Assembly: GCA_027625915.1 (NCBI GenBank)
Contig: JANTQA010000048.1
Span: 4,464,001 to 4,528,000, forward strand
Length of the DNA: 64,000 bases
Reading direction: 5' to 3'
From: Anaeramoeba flamelloides
Lineage: Eukaryota > Metamonada > Anaeramoebidae
Shown in pieces: positions 14,001 through 23,936 of this stretch. The notes under the pieces are model-generated. The model ran no database searches. It saw only the letters and a list, made by a program, of their open reading frames with translations, and was not told the DNA's origin. Position 1 is the stretch's first letter; each line of letters starts with the position of its first letter. The translations under genes were made by a program, and so were the position numbers.

Positions 14001-17000
14001 GAATTTTTTCATAAATGGTTATCACTTTTTCACAAAGATCGATGTGCTTTTTAATTTGATCCTTATTTAAATCTTTTCTTGGCTGAAAAATCAATGATAA
14101 GTGCCCAAACATTTGCTATAATATATTTAATAAACAAAGGGAAAGGAATGAAGAAATTGAGAAAAAAATAAAAGTATTTTTATTAAAATTTATTCACAAA
14201 GTTTCATTTGGTTTTATTGTATAAAAATGTTAATATATATAATTTTTTCGTGAAATTAATGTAGTTAATTTGTAAAATTTTTTTTATAATAGTCATACTA
14301 TTTTAATTTTAAAGATAACAATAAACTCAATTCATTTAAAAAAGAAAATTTTTGTTAGAATGAATGTTTATAAAATAAAATTATAAAATTAAAAGTAATA
14401 TTTTTCAAATTAGTTCTAGTGTGTTTATTTTTTTAAAAAAAAACAATTATTTCGTTTTATCTAACTTCGGGAAAATCGAAACATCATGTTAATACAAATA
14501 AAAACACTCAGAAATTTGATGGTGAACTTTGGATTTTCTGACTTCAGTGACGTTGTTTTATAAAAATTTCGGATTGTATGTATTATTTTTTGATCGGATT
14601 TTATTTTATTTAATAATACTCATAAATGTTTTATTGAAGAAAAAGGTTATTGTGATGTTTAAAAGTTGAAAATTTCATTTTTTTCATTTACGAACAAATC
14701 CAGAAATTGTTTAGTTAATTTTTCTTATATTTTTTTCAATTTTGAATGAATGAAAAATTTATTTTTATTTAAACTTTAGAGCCGAATTGATGTGATTGAT
14801 TTTTTGCTTTTATTGTTAATTATTTCGGAATTCAAAAATAATAATATTAAGTGATTAGAGTTATCATAGATTCATCTCCAATTAAAGTGCGCTGTAATTG
14901 GTACTAAAGTATATTAGTGTTCATTAGTCCAAGTATCTCTCAAAAAATCGATTATACATATTATTGAAAAATAAATTATTTGAGTTATTACTCAGGATCA
15001 TAATTGCAATTGCTCTTTTGAATTTTTTTTTAATTCCTTTTTCAAATCTAAAGTTCAAAACCAAAACAATAGTATTCTCAGTATTTAAAAAATTAATATT
15101 TAGAACCTTCCAAAAGTAACTATTTTTTTAATTTTTTAATTTCAAAGGTTTACTCAATAATTATCAACATAAAAAAAAAAAGATTGATTGTTTTTGTCTC
15201 TTTTATATGTAAGGTTATTTTTTTTCAATATATTACCAATATGTGAAAAATAATTTGTCAAAATAATTCAATTGGGTTAATTATTATATTTTTTTAAAAA
15301 GATTTGAATTTTTTAGTTACTTATCTCTATTTTGAGACAAATTTAAAAAAGATGTTTTTCAACTTTGATGTCTTTAGACTGATGCATAAACATGTAAATT
15401 TGTGGTGAAAGATTGATTTTTTTTCTGAAATTCTTGTGTTTTTTTACGAATACAAATTGCACTTTTCATTTATGATGAAGAACTTTTAGTATAATTTTAC
15501 TAATCGAATTTGTAGAGACATTTAAATCATGGATCACTAATGTGATTTACATTCAATTACCAGACACTTTTTAATTTTAGACTTCTCCAGTGTAGATTCT
15601 ATTCACTTAATTACAATAAAATTCAATAACTAATGTCAAGGATTTTTTTTTAGTTAATTATTTTTTCGATCTTGAGTTTTACAAATTTTTTTTTTCTATA
15701 TTGTGAGGATGATCAATTGTTGTTAATTTTGTTTGTTACAAATTGGCGATCTGTAAATTTCTATTTCTGAAAATTGTGTTTCTTTCCTTTTCAAAAAAGG
15801 TTTGAAATCCAATTTTTTTCTTTCTTTTCAAAAAAGATAAAAGTGTTTTTTATTTATTTTTTTTTTTTTATTCCGAAAGGCTGGAATTAATTTCTTTTTC
15901 TAGTCGTTAGCTTTTCTTGAAGTTTTCTTTTTTATCTGTAAAATATATTCAATTCACAAATAAACAAAAAAATCAAGAAAACAGTTGTTAAGTTTTTTTG
16001 ACTTTGAGAAATAAACTGAAAATTTATTGAATTTTCGGTCTATTTTTTAAATTAAAAAAAAAACATAAGCGCTCTACAGCACTCTACGACACTTGACGAC
16101 ACTTTATTATTTTCTAAATATTTGTTTAGAAATTTTATGGAAAATCATAATTTTCTTTGTCGTTAACTAATGATAGAATAAATAATGAATCTTTATTTCG
16201 AATAATATCAATGATATTATTCTTTTCTAGTTTTTTATTATGTTTGTTTATTTGGATTAATTCTTGAATCCAAATGATTCATTCTTTTTAATAGATGGGC
16301 AGTTCAAAAAAAAAAAGTTTTTATTAATACTCCAAGTTAATTAAACGTTTAGAAACCCTGTAGATGAAACAAAGGTAATTTGTAGAATGTTAAGGGACTA
16401 GTAAACAAAAAAAATTTTCAAATAAATCCAATAGCAAATTCCAAAAAAAAAAATTACTGCATCTTGAAATTGAAAAACAAAGTAAAAATGTGATTACTGC
16501 AATAACAAACTTACTTTAAAGCTATTTTCAGAAATGAATTATTGCTTTTCAAAGTTTGATAAATATTTGTCTCATTTTTGAAAAGTTGTAAATTCATCCT
16601 ATTACTAAATTATTTCCAAAAAAATTATTTTTGTTTTTTTTTTTATTATTGAAGAAGTGTAAATTACACTCTAGTTGCCCTTAGACTTAAATTCCCTTTC
16701 AGAAATTTAAGCGCAAAATCATCGATTTCACGATTATTAATTAATGAAAATAATTTCAAACTATCACAGTTTAAAATGAATTCATCAAGATTTTATTTGT
16801 TTCAATTTATTGTGAAAAATTAATCTATCTTTTTCATAGAAAGGACATATCCATAAAAAGTGATCAATATTTTCTATAATTTCCTTCTGTTGATATTTTA
16901 AGCATAAAGGACAAAATTTATTTGAATTTTTATTAATTACATAGTAATATCTATTTAAACAGTTAGTAAATGTTCTGAATTTTAGAATTATTGAGCTTGA

Positions 17001-19156
17001 GGGATAACTTAAATATTTTTGGGTTTTAAATAAATAATTTTGATTTTTTATTATTGTGAAATATTTTTGGACCTTCCAACTTGTTGAATTCAACAACTCG
17101 TTATATGTGTATTTGTATATTTCTTTTTTTAGTTCGATAATATCTTTTGAATTCCAATTAATTTTATTATTTATTCTTTGATTAAACTTTATTAATTTTT
17201 CTAATTTAGGAAGAGATAAATTTCCTAATTTCTTTTTGAATTTAAATTTCTTTTTATTGATAGAAATTATCATATTTTCTATTTTAAATTCTGTTAAAAT
17301 TATTTTTGTTGAAGGAGATTGAAATCAAATTAGCTATGAAGAAAGTGTAAAAAAAAACTTTAAAAATAAAATTATCTAAGTTTTAAAATAACTTAGTATA
17401 AAAAATCTGCTTAATTTCAAAAAAATTATAATAATTCTTTTAAACTTGAAAAAAATATAATTTTTTGATTCAATGAACAGTTAGAAGCAATTTTTTCTTT
17501 TTGTTGAACAAAAAAATAAGAGAAAAACAATCAAAGCATTGCATTAAAAATTCTCCCAAAGGATTTTTTTAAAAACCTCGAAAAATCAGCTTTTAACCAA
17601 AAGAAATACTTTTTAATATGATTATTTTTTATCAATAATTAATAACTCCAATCTTAATTATTTCAGCCGGTTAGTAATAGCCCAAGTATTAAATGTATAA
17701 ATAGGCTTTATTATTATTTCTCAATTTTTTTAAAGATTTTCAAACAAATAAAACGAATTCAAAATAAATAAATCTAAGAAAAAAATATTATAATAGATAT
17801 TATCAAATAACTGATTTTAAAAATAACAGTTCGTTGTTTATTCTCTGAATATTTGAAAAAAGAATATTGCCTAATCTTTTAAATTTCAAGAAATTTAATA
17901 AATATTTGTAAATTAAATTGAATGATCAATTTTTTTTAGATCTTCAAGGATTCAGTCTTTGGTGTATTTTTGTTGTATTTTTAAAAATGAGACTAAAGTT
18001 TTAATGTTGTTTGTTTATAAAAAACTCTCAGAAATTACTAAAATTGAGATTTCTTCAAAATAAAAATTTTTTGAAAATTTTTCTTTTTAATTTGATCCAA
18101 CAAACAAAAAAGGATCTAGATCTTTTAACTGAAAATTTAATTTTGGTAAAAATGAATTCGTTTAAAAATGATAAACCATTTCTCTAAAGTTGATAAACGA
18201 AGTTTTTTATTGGGTTTAATTGTATCCTTTCAAAATAATTAGTTCTATTACCTTTGATAAAAAAAAATAAATAAGTGTTATTAGTCCCTTAAGAAAAAAA
18301 GTGATTTTTGATACATCGAGATCTTTAAACTTTTAGAAAACCTGAAGAAGAAACAAAGTAAATTTGTCGAGTGTTAAGGAAAAAACACAATTTAAAAATA
18401 GTGTTAGTGAAAATTTCTTTCAAAAAAAGAAAGGTTTTCTCTCCTTTTTGCAAATCGGAAATTTAATTGTCTGTTTTTTTTTGTGGTTTCGTTTTCATTC
18501 AAATATAGGAGAAATTTTTTTGAAACAAGATCCTTTTGGGAATTGAAAATATTATTGGCTTTTCTTTTTTTTTTTTTTGAAAAATTGATGGTTTAAATGA
18601 AAACAAAATGGTAACAAGAACAAGAAAAGTTTTGAAAGGTTGTTTTTTTTGTTGACCCGAAGAAGAAGGTTTTTTTTTAAAAAAAAAAGAAAACAAGAAA
18701 AAGAATTTCCTTTAAGAACAAAAGCTTACTTTTAAAAAAAAATAATGTTTTTTCTTAAACTCTTGAGGATACTTTTCTTCAATAATCCAATCCTGGTATA
18801 TTTGAATTGTTTGTTCGATAATGGAATGGTCTTCAAGAGGCAAAGAAAAAATCTGTCCTGTGACTTCAAAAAAATACTTGATGTGGAAAGTTGATGAAAG
18901 TAGTTGATCATAATTGACCTTCTCAGTAAAAAAATTTAATACATTGTAAATAATTGGTTTTTTATATTCAATCGGAAAAGGAACAAGAAAGCCAGTTTCT
19001 GGTTTAAAAAAAAAATAAGAAAAATAAAAAGAGAAAAAAGAAAAATAAGATCTTCTTTTGTTAATTGGAAAAGAACAAAAAAAAAAGAAAGAAGGATTAG
19101 AAGGTACTTTTGAGGTGTTGGTTTGTTGTGGTTTCTGAGATGTGTTCAAGAAACAT
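6171..19156 (-). CDS. RALGAPB: Ral GTPase-activating protein subunit beta (9 exons)
   Basis: RalGAP-beta is the regulatory partner of the RalGAP-alpha subunits, which switch off Ral-type GTPases. Exons from 5' to 3' are 19156-19108, 18998-18730, 14115-13852, 13712-13516, 13330-13248, 12411-11936, 11747-11316, 10969-10480 and 7390-6171. All junctions are GT-AG and in phase, giving 3480 nt and 1159 aa without a break. Markers matching human RALGAPB as recalled are FSLPLEDHSIIEQ in exon 2, NSILKLFGRW and ILCDIFCS in exon 6, and LRRSSINIVKSL in exon 7. Exon 8 has FPLLSGPSNISCSVTEETL and exon 9 has IIRDISGRYSW. The Rap/Ran-GAP domain covers about residues 905-1140 (GVVYISEGQN, HTGYTGG, HHTGLFKI). 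The position of the catalytic asparagine thumb appears to be Gln1025 (IHQLPVVIVW), as expected for a non-catalytic beta subunit. The start ATG at 19156 was chosen because exon 1 joins in phase to KTGFLVPFP. Introns 2 and 8 (4.6 and 3.1 kb) are filled with repeats. Confidence 0.93.
7391..10479 (-). other. RALGAPB intron 8 (3.1 kb, repeat-filled)
   Basis: The donor is AATG|GTAAATATT reading down from 10479, and the acceptor is AATATAG|AAAATATA at 7391. Joining these restores the frame as QNENITYVIIRDISGR, which matches the RalGAP-beta family. About 1.2 kb of the intron is repeat family C in reverse orientation (8885-10085). The rest (7391-8884 and 10086-10479) is A/T-rich sequence with no coding signal, including short open frames near 8690 and 9480 that look like chance. 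Confidence 0.85.
8885..10085 (-). repeat. Repeat family C, copy C (reverse) in RALGAPB intron 8
   Basis: The reverse complement of this block follows copies at 16390-18292 and 46740-48075. Examples are the TTGAATCCTTGAAGATCAAA stretch at 9203 and the TTTCTTGAAATTTGAAAGATTAG stretch nearby. The ACTTTGAAAA and TTTTGAAAATAGCTTTAAA segments near 9930-9970 also align. Unlike copy A it carries no LINE insertion. Ends are approximate. Confidence 0.65.
10970..11315 (-). other. RALGAPB intron 7 with (TA)n(TG)n microsatellite
   Basis: The donor AAT|GTAAATT (11315) and acceptor CACAG|CACACAC (10970) join in phase as ISN|HTLPNLVNG. A pure (TA)n run followed by a (TG)n run on the plus strand occupies about 10980-11060. 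On the gene strand this is (CA)n(TA)n ending about 10 nt before the acceptor AG, where a pyrimidine tract would normally lie. Confidence 0.8.
11748..11935 (-). other. RALGAPB intron 6
   Basis: The donor AAAG|GTAAGAAC (11935) and acceptor ATAAAG|GATAAACC (11748) join as LKKILLK|DKPPFKITV, phase 0. The gene strand is CT-rich over about 11791-11878. On the plus strand the same stretch reads as a short acidic open frame ending in TAA. Confidence 0.75.
12412..13247 (-). other. RALGAPB intron 5 (836 bp)
   Basis: The donor ATTATAT|GTAAGAAAT and acceptor TTTGTATAG|ATATACTTGG join as DWEKIIYILGNPNRN, phase 1. The join recreates the family pattern W-x6-L-x-NP. The interior is A/T-rich with a T20-type run near 12766-12788. 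No repeat copy recognised. Confidence 0.75.
15897..16104. repeat. Palindromic hairpin cluster 1
   Basis: The left edge reads TAGTCGTTAG. It leads into a type 3 arm (TTTTCTTGAAGTTTTC with a later AATCAAGAAAAC) and a type 2 arm pair around GAGAAATAAACTGAAAATT. The block closes with the characteristic end CACTCTACGACACTTGACG ACACTT. The arms are imperfect. The same end sequence closes clusters at 39090-39355 and 44310-44610. Confidence 0.55.
16390..18292 (+). repeat. Repeat family C, copy A, with TTAAGGGACTAGTAA termini
   Basis: The left end TTAAGGGACTAGTAA (16390-16404) is the near-perfect inverse of the right end TTATTAGTCCCTTAA (about 18278-18292). The right end of copy B (TTACTAGTCCCTTAA at 48060) is its exact inverse. 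The body aligns with 46850-48075 throughout. No gene is encoded. A LINE is inserted at 16634-17295. A roughly 50-bp flank at 16346 (GTTTAGAAACCCTGTAGATG) recurs in altered form at 18331. Inverted ends suggest a non-autonomous DNA transposon. Confidence 0.65.
16634..17295 (-). mobile_element. 5'-truncated LINE (non-LTR retrotransposon), copy 1
   Basis: The element lies between two identical 13-bp copies of AAAATTATTTTTG (16621-16633 and 17296-17308). Directly inside the low-coordinate copy is a T11 run, which is the poly(A) tail when read on the minus strand. The minus strand has an open frame (17273-16785, about 162 aa) resembling the region after the reverse transcriptase in LINE ORF2. It includes FCPLCLKYQQKE then HFLWICPFYEKDR, a CxxC...HxxxxC zinc-knuckle-like pattern. 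Family C copies B and C show the uninterrupted site. The element holds only the 3' end of a LINE and is not autonomous. Confidence 0.8.
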
Positions 19157-19526
19157 TCAGGATCTTGTTTGAAAAAAAAAAATCCTCGAAAAGAATAATT
19201 GAAAATGATATTTTCAAAATTTTTAAAAACTATTTTGATTTGTTTGGATTTTTGTTAAGAAACAATTCCTTGAATTTTTTTGTCCAACAAATATCTCTTC
19301 AATTATTTTTTCAAGAGCATACTGAAAATTATATCAAAAAAGTTAAATTGTAAATAATTAGTTAATTGTGTATGAGAATTAAAATTTAAGGGATTGGGTA
19401 TTCTAGTTGAAACTTAAAAATGAAGAGTATTATGATTAAAGGTGAACCACAATATTTTCCCATGGTTTAAAAGCATCTAAAAATTCGACTACGAAAATAG
19501 TACTAAAAAGAATTTCTTCTAACTTC
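19157..19526. other. Upstream region of RALGAPB
   Basis: A/T-rich sequence 5' of the RALGAPB start codon. It probably holds the promoter, but I see no motif I can defend. Short open frames on both strands here have no family resemblance. Confidence 0.4.
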
Positions 19527-19701
19527 AAAATAATGCTTGTTTTTTTTTTTATTGTAATTTAAGGGAGGAGTTTAGAATTTCTCTTGTTTGCCCGAATTCC
19601 TAAACTTGAAAATAGAAATCGTATAATAGATTCAAACATAGTCTTATTATCTACTAGAGCTAATAAAGATATTGAATCTTGTTTATTAATAAGATTATAT
19701 A

Positions 19702-20190
19702 TAGTAGGGAAAAAAATACCGGACATGAAAAAAATCCCGGACAAGATTTTTAATTGTGGATATTAGTAAAATTTTTGTCTAATTTCAATGAAATCCTTAT
19801 TATAAATAACCAATTTTTTTATGAGATTAGTAATAAACCTACCTAAAGTCCACCAAAGTAAGGTGTCTCTAGAATACTCGAGTAATTGCTTGATAGCCAT
19901 ATGTTGATCAACTTTTTTTGAAAAATAATCCAGTTTTATTGAGGTTTACTAGAGTTTGGAAAATGATAATTTTTCTTCTTGTTTTTTGATTGATTGAATG
20001 GTGTTTTGAACAAGTGTGATTTCATCAATCATCATTCTAATAAGTGGGGGAGTTATAATTGAAAAAGTTCGATTCTTAAAAAAAGGAATTTGATTGTAAA
20101 TAAATGAAATTACACAATAATTTTACTAATATTCACAATTAAAAATCTTGTCCGGGATTTTTTTCATGTCCGGTATTTTTTTCACTACTC
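19702..20190. mobile_element. MITE with ~85-bp TIRs and TA target duplication
   Basis: The left arm is GTAGGGAAAAAAATACCGGA, followed by CATGAAAAAAATCCCGGACA and AGATTTTTAATTGTGGATAT. The right arm is its near-exact inverse, ending TCCGGTATTTTTTTCACTAC. Flanking dinucleotides are TA (19700-19701 and 20191-20192). LINE copy 3 shows the empty site. The 489-bp element has no transposase gene. TA duplication and TIR form fit a Tc1/mariner-type non-autonomous element. Confidence 0.8.
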
Positions 20191-20276
20191 TATATTATTA
20201 TTATTTAAAATAAGTGAAAAATTATTTTTTTCTAATTCAGAAATCCAGATTTTACGATTATTTTCATAGGCTGAGT

Positions 20277-20360
20277 AGTCGTTAGATTTTCCAGAATTCA
20301 AAAGAATTGCGTAAAATCATTGATTTTACTCTATTCTTTTAAATTCTGGAAAACCTAGAC
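20277..20360. repeat. Single type 1 hairpin module inside LINE copy 2
   Basis: TCGTTAG leads into TTTTCCAGAATTCAAAAGAA, then a short loop around AAATCATTGATTTTAC, then the inverse TATTCTTTTAAATTCTGGAA and CCTAGACAC. The corresponding position of LINE copy 3 (about 44810-44825) lacks the hairpin, so it was gained in this copy or lost from the other. It interrupts the LINE coding region within the zinc-knuckle-like segment. Confidence 0.65.
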
Positions 20361-21274
20361 ACGATCATAGAGAAAATGATCCAAATCTTCAATGATATCC
20401 AAATCTTTATTTATTTTACACAATTGACAAAATTGTGATTTATTTTTGTTCATAAAATAAGAATATCTATTAAGATAATTTGTATAATTTCTGAACTGTA
20501 GAATAGAAGTTGAACCCTTCCATTTTAAATATTTTTGCTGTTTGTTAATATTTCCCTGTATCAAAATTTTTTTCAAATAATTTTGTACTTTCCAACTTGA
20601 ACTATTTTTTAATTGATTAATTCGGTAAACTTCGAGTTAAGATTCTAATTCTTTTAAATTTCGAGCTTTTCAATTAATATTTTCTGTTTCTTTTTCTCTG
20701 AAGGGGAGAATATTTATTAATTTATCAAATCCCAAAATTTTTAATTTTTGAATTAATTTGAATTTTCTTTTGTTAATTGTGATTCTTGCCAAATCAATTT
20801 CTGCTTCAGTTTTATAGATAATTCTTGGGGAATGTGGGTTTAAAACAATGCTTGTTTTAGTAAAAAGTGAAGAATTTTTAGAACTACCAACAATTTGAGA
20901 CAAATATGAAGGTTTATCCCGAAATAAACAGACTTTATATTTTTAAAATATTTTTATTACATTTGTCTCAAAATGTAGATTACTTGCTAAAAAATCCAGT
21001 TTTTTTCTTAACAATCCAAGAACAATACTCTAAGATAGTTATCTTTTTTATAGTTTTATTATTATTATTATTAATTCGAAATTTCAATCATTTTTTTTTA
21101 ATCTCTAAAATTTTTTTCTATATTGTTACTCTTTAAATAATAATATTTGAAATAGTAATTTGAAATAATTATATGAATTTTAATCTTTTTTTTGATGTAG
21201 ATACATCTTACGAATGTATTATTCATTACATAGGGTGTAGGAAAAAATAAAATAAACCCCATTCCAAAAATTTG

Positions 21275-22585
21275 TACACACCCAAAATCAAAAATAGGCA
21301 AAAAAAAAAAAATATTATATTTTTTCAAACCTAATATAAAACAATATTTAAGTTACAGAGTAATAGTGTTTTTTCAAGTAATCATTTTCAGCCAAATATA
21401 AGAAAATAAATTGGGGGTGTTTGAAATATTCCCGAAAATACCCGAAAATCGAAAATACCCGAAAATTTTTTAACCACATAAAAACAACGATGGACAACTT
21501 CTAAGATTTCCTAGTGCCAATATACTCATTTTAACGGTAAAATAACAATTTTACTTTCAGACAAAATATTTTTTTTTGAATTTTCTACTTTAAACTACTC
21601 TAGAGAGGTTTTGGTACCTTTTGAGGCTATTTGAGTAATTGTTGGTACTTATTAGGGTACGTGTATACGTATGTCATTGTATGCTTGGGGTATGTAAGGG
21701 TATTGGTAAGGGTTGTGTTTGTATGTTATGGTTAAACCAGTTCCTTTTATGGAATGGGAAGTTAAACAAGGTTTGGTTTTAGTCACCTTGTGTAGGATAT
21801 GGGCATGTGACGTACGATTAGATGTTACTTGGTTATTTTTAGATTGTATTTAATATTACAAAATTATGGGTAATGATAAACAATTAGAACTTTTCAATTC
21901 AAGTACATTTTCTCTCATTTAGTTAATACTATTTCGAAATCATCAGAAAGGTTACATTCATCCAGGATACTTATTCCTTTCACGCAAAATGGGTTGAATA
22001 CCATTCCCTAAAATTTAATTTTTTTGAATTTTGATATTTTCAGAAAAAAAAAATTTTTCGAAAATAAAAGCCAAATTTACCTTTATACTGAGTATATTGG
22101 CACTAGTGTTTCTTTGAAGTTGTTCAAAAAGTGTTTTTTTGTGGTTAAAAAATTTTCGAGTATTTTCGATTTTCGGGTATTTTCGGGAATATTTGATAGA
22201 TTAAAAAATAAAACTCAAAAATAAAAATTGGTGTGTCTAAAATAATGAAACAAGCTGAATAAAAAATGTATTGGTAAATTTGTTGAAAGTTCACCAACAA
22301 TTGTTGATCGATCAAATGTTAAGACACCATATACCAATTGCATGTTATGTTTCAATTTGAAAAACTCAACACTAACATTCTATCAACCATTGAAAAAAAA
22401 ATTCAGATCTAACGAAACAGATTATGTAACTGCAAAAAGGAAATGAAAACATAACAAAAAAGACAAAAAATGAAATAGTTTGTAAAATCAAAAATTTTTC
22501 CAAATTGAATTTAAAGTGCAGTATTGATGTTCTTTCGACTGTTTAAACTATGTCCAAATTTTTGGAATATAGTTTATTTTTAATG
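21275..22585 (+). repeat. Interspersed repeat family A, copy 3, split by a foldback element
   Basis: The first part, 21275-21417, matches 5065-5205 (CAAAATCAAAAATAGGC, then ATTTAAGTTACAGAGTAAT). The second part, 22225-22585, matches 5216-5580 (AAAATTGGTGTGTCTAAAAT, TTGATCGATCAAATG, CGACTGTTTAAACTATG). The roughly 780 bp between them is the foldback element. Confidence 0.7.
21418..22198. mobile_element. Foldback-type element with ~180-bp inverted arms
   Basis: The left arm starts TTTGAAATATTCCCGAAAAT and repeats ACCCGAAAAT-type units before TTTTTTAACCACA. It continues to CTAGTGCCAATATACTCA near 21520. The right arm carries the inverse in reverse order, TGAGTATATTGGCACTAG (22089-22106) then TGTGGTTAAAAAATTTTCGA and ATTTTCGGGAATATTTGA. 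The roughly 420-bp centre is G/T-rich (for example GGGTATTGGTAAGGG), unlike its surroundings, and has no gene. Target duplication was not resolved. It lies inside family A copy 3. Confidence 0.75.
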
Positions 22586-23265
22586 TTTTTCGGTTTTCTT
22601 ATCTCAAAAATAAAAATTAAGAGGAAAAAAATATATATTTATTATAATTGAGGAGTTAAAATTAAGTTATAAATGTTATTTTACTTAAATTTTCTAAAAG
22701 GGGTATAAGGGTAAAATTATCTCCTTTTCGGTTATTTAGGGGAAATACATACCCAATTTTTTTAGTATTAAAAAGCAAAATCAAATAATTAACAAAGAAA
22801 AAAAGAAAAAATAAAAATAAAAATTAAAATAAAAATAAATCAAAATAAATAAAAATAAATAATAATTAAAATAAAAATTAAAAAGGTTTATAATAATAAA
22901 TTCATAAAAAAAAATAATTAGGCGATGCTTTCTTTAATTAACAGTACCCAAAATAACGACCACAATACATTTGGGTTAATTATATTTAATAGTTCATCAT
23001 GAATGTTCACTTAGGGAATGTTGTTGAATTGTGGTAATTTCTTTCTTATTCTTTTTTGATCTGAAATGCTTCAAACCTTTATATTTATTAACTTTACTTT
23101 ATCCTTTTTCTTTTCAAGTTACCCATACTTTAGTATTTCAATGTTTTAGTTTTCGCAAGTAGCCACTTGGTTTTTTTCCTTTGTACCTCTTCTTATCAAT
23201 ATAAAGTTACATTCAACTTGGGGGAAAAAAAGGAAAAAAAAAAAACAATTATTATTTTTAAGGGT
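22586..23265. other. Spacer, no gene seen
   Basis: A/T-rich spacer with an AAAAATAAAAAT-type simple repeat at about 22795-22885. No open frame with family resemblance. Confidence 0.5.
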
Positions 23266-23936
23266 AGAGTCATTACGGTGAAATTTTTTATTCTGAAATG
23301 GAAAAAAACTTTTTAGTAATTTTATTGAGGACCTAACACCAATCAAAAACCAACCAACCTATGATGTATGATCGATCTCCAAAAATCAACAACTAAAAAT
23401 GAGGACATTTTTAGAAAAAAGCACCAAAGATCGACACTCAATTTCCAATTAGAATGTTCGTGAATTACAATTCTGAAAACAACTATGTCAGTTTTGAAGT
23501 GTCGCTCTTTGGCGCTTTTTGAGATCTTGGTGACTTTTTTTTTCTTTTTTTTCTTTTTTCAAATGGGTTATTTTTATTTAAAAGAATATTACATAATCCT
23601 TACTTGGTCAAATTTAGAGGGTTTAAAATAACCACAAACCAGACTAAATCGAATAAAATTGATTGCGAAATACAAGAAATCAATTTGTTTTAAATTAAAG
23701 AAATTTAACCTCTTTTGAACAAGAAAATGAGAAAAGATGAATTTTTTTTTTTTAAATTTTGATTTTTTGAAATTGAAAACTCTTTTTCTTCGTTGAATTT
23801 TTTGTCAAAGAGATCCTACGGAATTTTTTTTTTTGTTATTTGAATTTTGTCAACCAAAAGAAGGCATATTTCACAATACCCTTTTTGGTCTCAGGTCACC
23901 CCTTGAGTATGGTGCCTTTTCACGGTAAATGACTAG
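23266..23936. repeat. Repeat family E (TIR element), copy 1, 671 bp
   Basis: The left end AGTCATTACGGTGAAA is mirrored by the right end (inverse of CACGGTAAATGACT). The body contains AACCAACCAACC, TTTGAAGTGTCGCTCTTTGG, GTTTTAAATTAAAGAAATTT and TCACCCCTTGAGTATGG. The same blocks occur in order at 31449-32119, 38558-39931 and 63387-64000. No open frame. Probably a non-autonomous DNA transposon. Confidence 0.7.

Larger units (their letters stand above)
14116..18729 (-). other. RALGAPB intron 2 (4.6 kb, repeat-filled)
   Basis: The donor TTAAAA|GTAAGC (18729) and acceptor ATTATAG|CAAATG (14116) join in phase 0 as HYFFLK|QMFGHLSLIF, matching the family. The intron contains a palindromic hairpin cluster (about 15897-16104) and repeat family C copy A (16390-18292), itself split by a LINE fragment (16634-17295). 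A second partial stretch of family C flank lies at about 18331-18385. The interval 14116-15880 has no recognisable feature. Confidence 0.85.
19540..20841 (-). mobile_element. 5'-truncated LINE, copy 2, with two younger inserts
   Basis: The flanks are AAAATAATGCTTG (19527-19539) and AAAACAATGCTTG (20842-20854), a 13-bp target duplication with one mismatch. A T run at 19540-19550 marks the minus-strand poly(A) tail. The minus strand retains LINE ORF2 tail sequence: LKWKGSTSILQFRNYTNYLN, then FCQLCKINKDLDIIEDLDHFL. Further upstream is INKRKFKLIQKLKI, matching copy 1. The frame is broken in several places. A 489-bp MITE sits at 19702-20190 and a single hairpin module at about 20277-20360. Copy 3 (44255-46202) is collinear and lacks the MITE. 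Confidence 0.75.

Noticed and set aside
20670-20903. Separate small gene on the minus strand
   Set aside because: Its 3' portion is LINE sequence matching copies 1 and 3, and its start lies outside the LINE target duplication, so the frame crosses the insertion border by chance.
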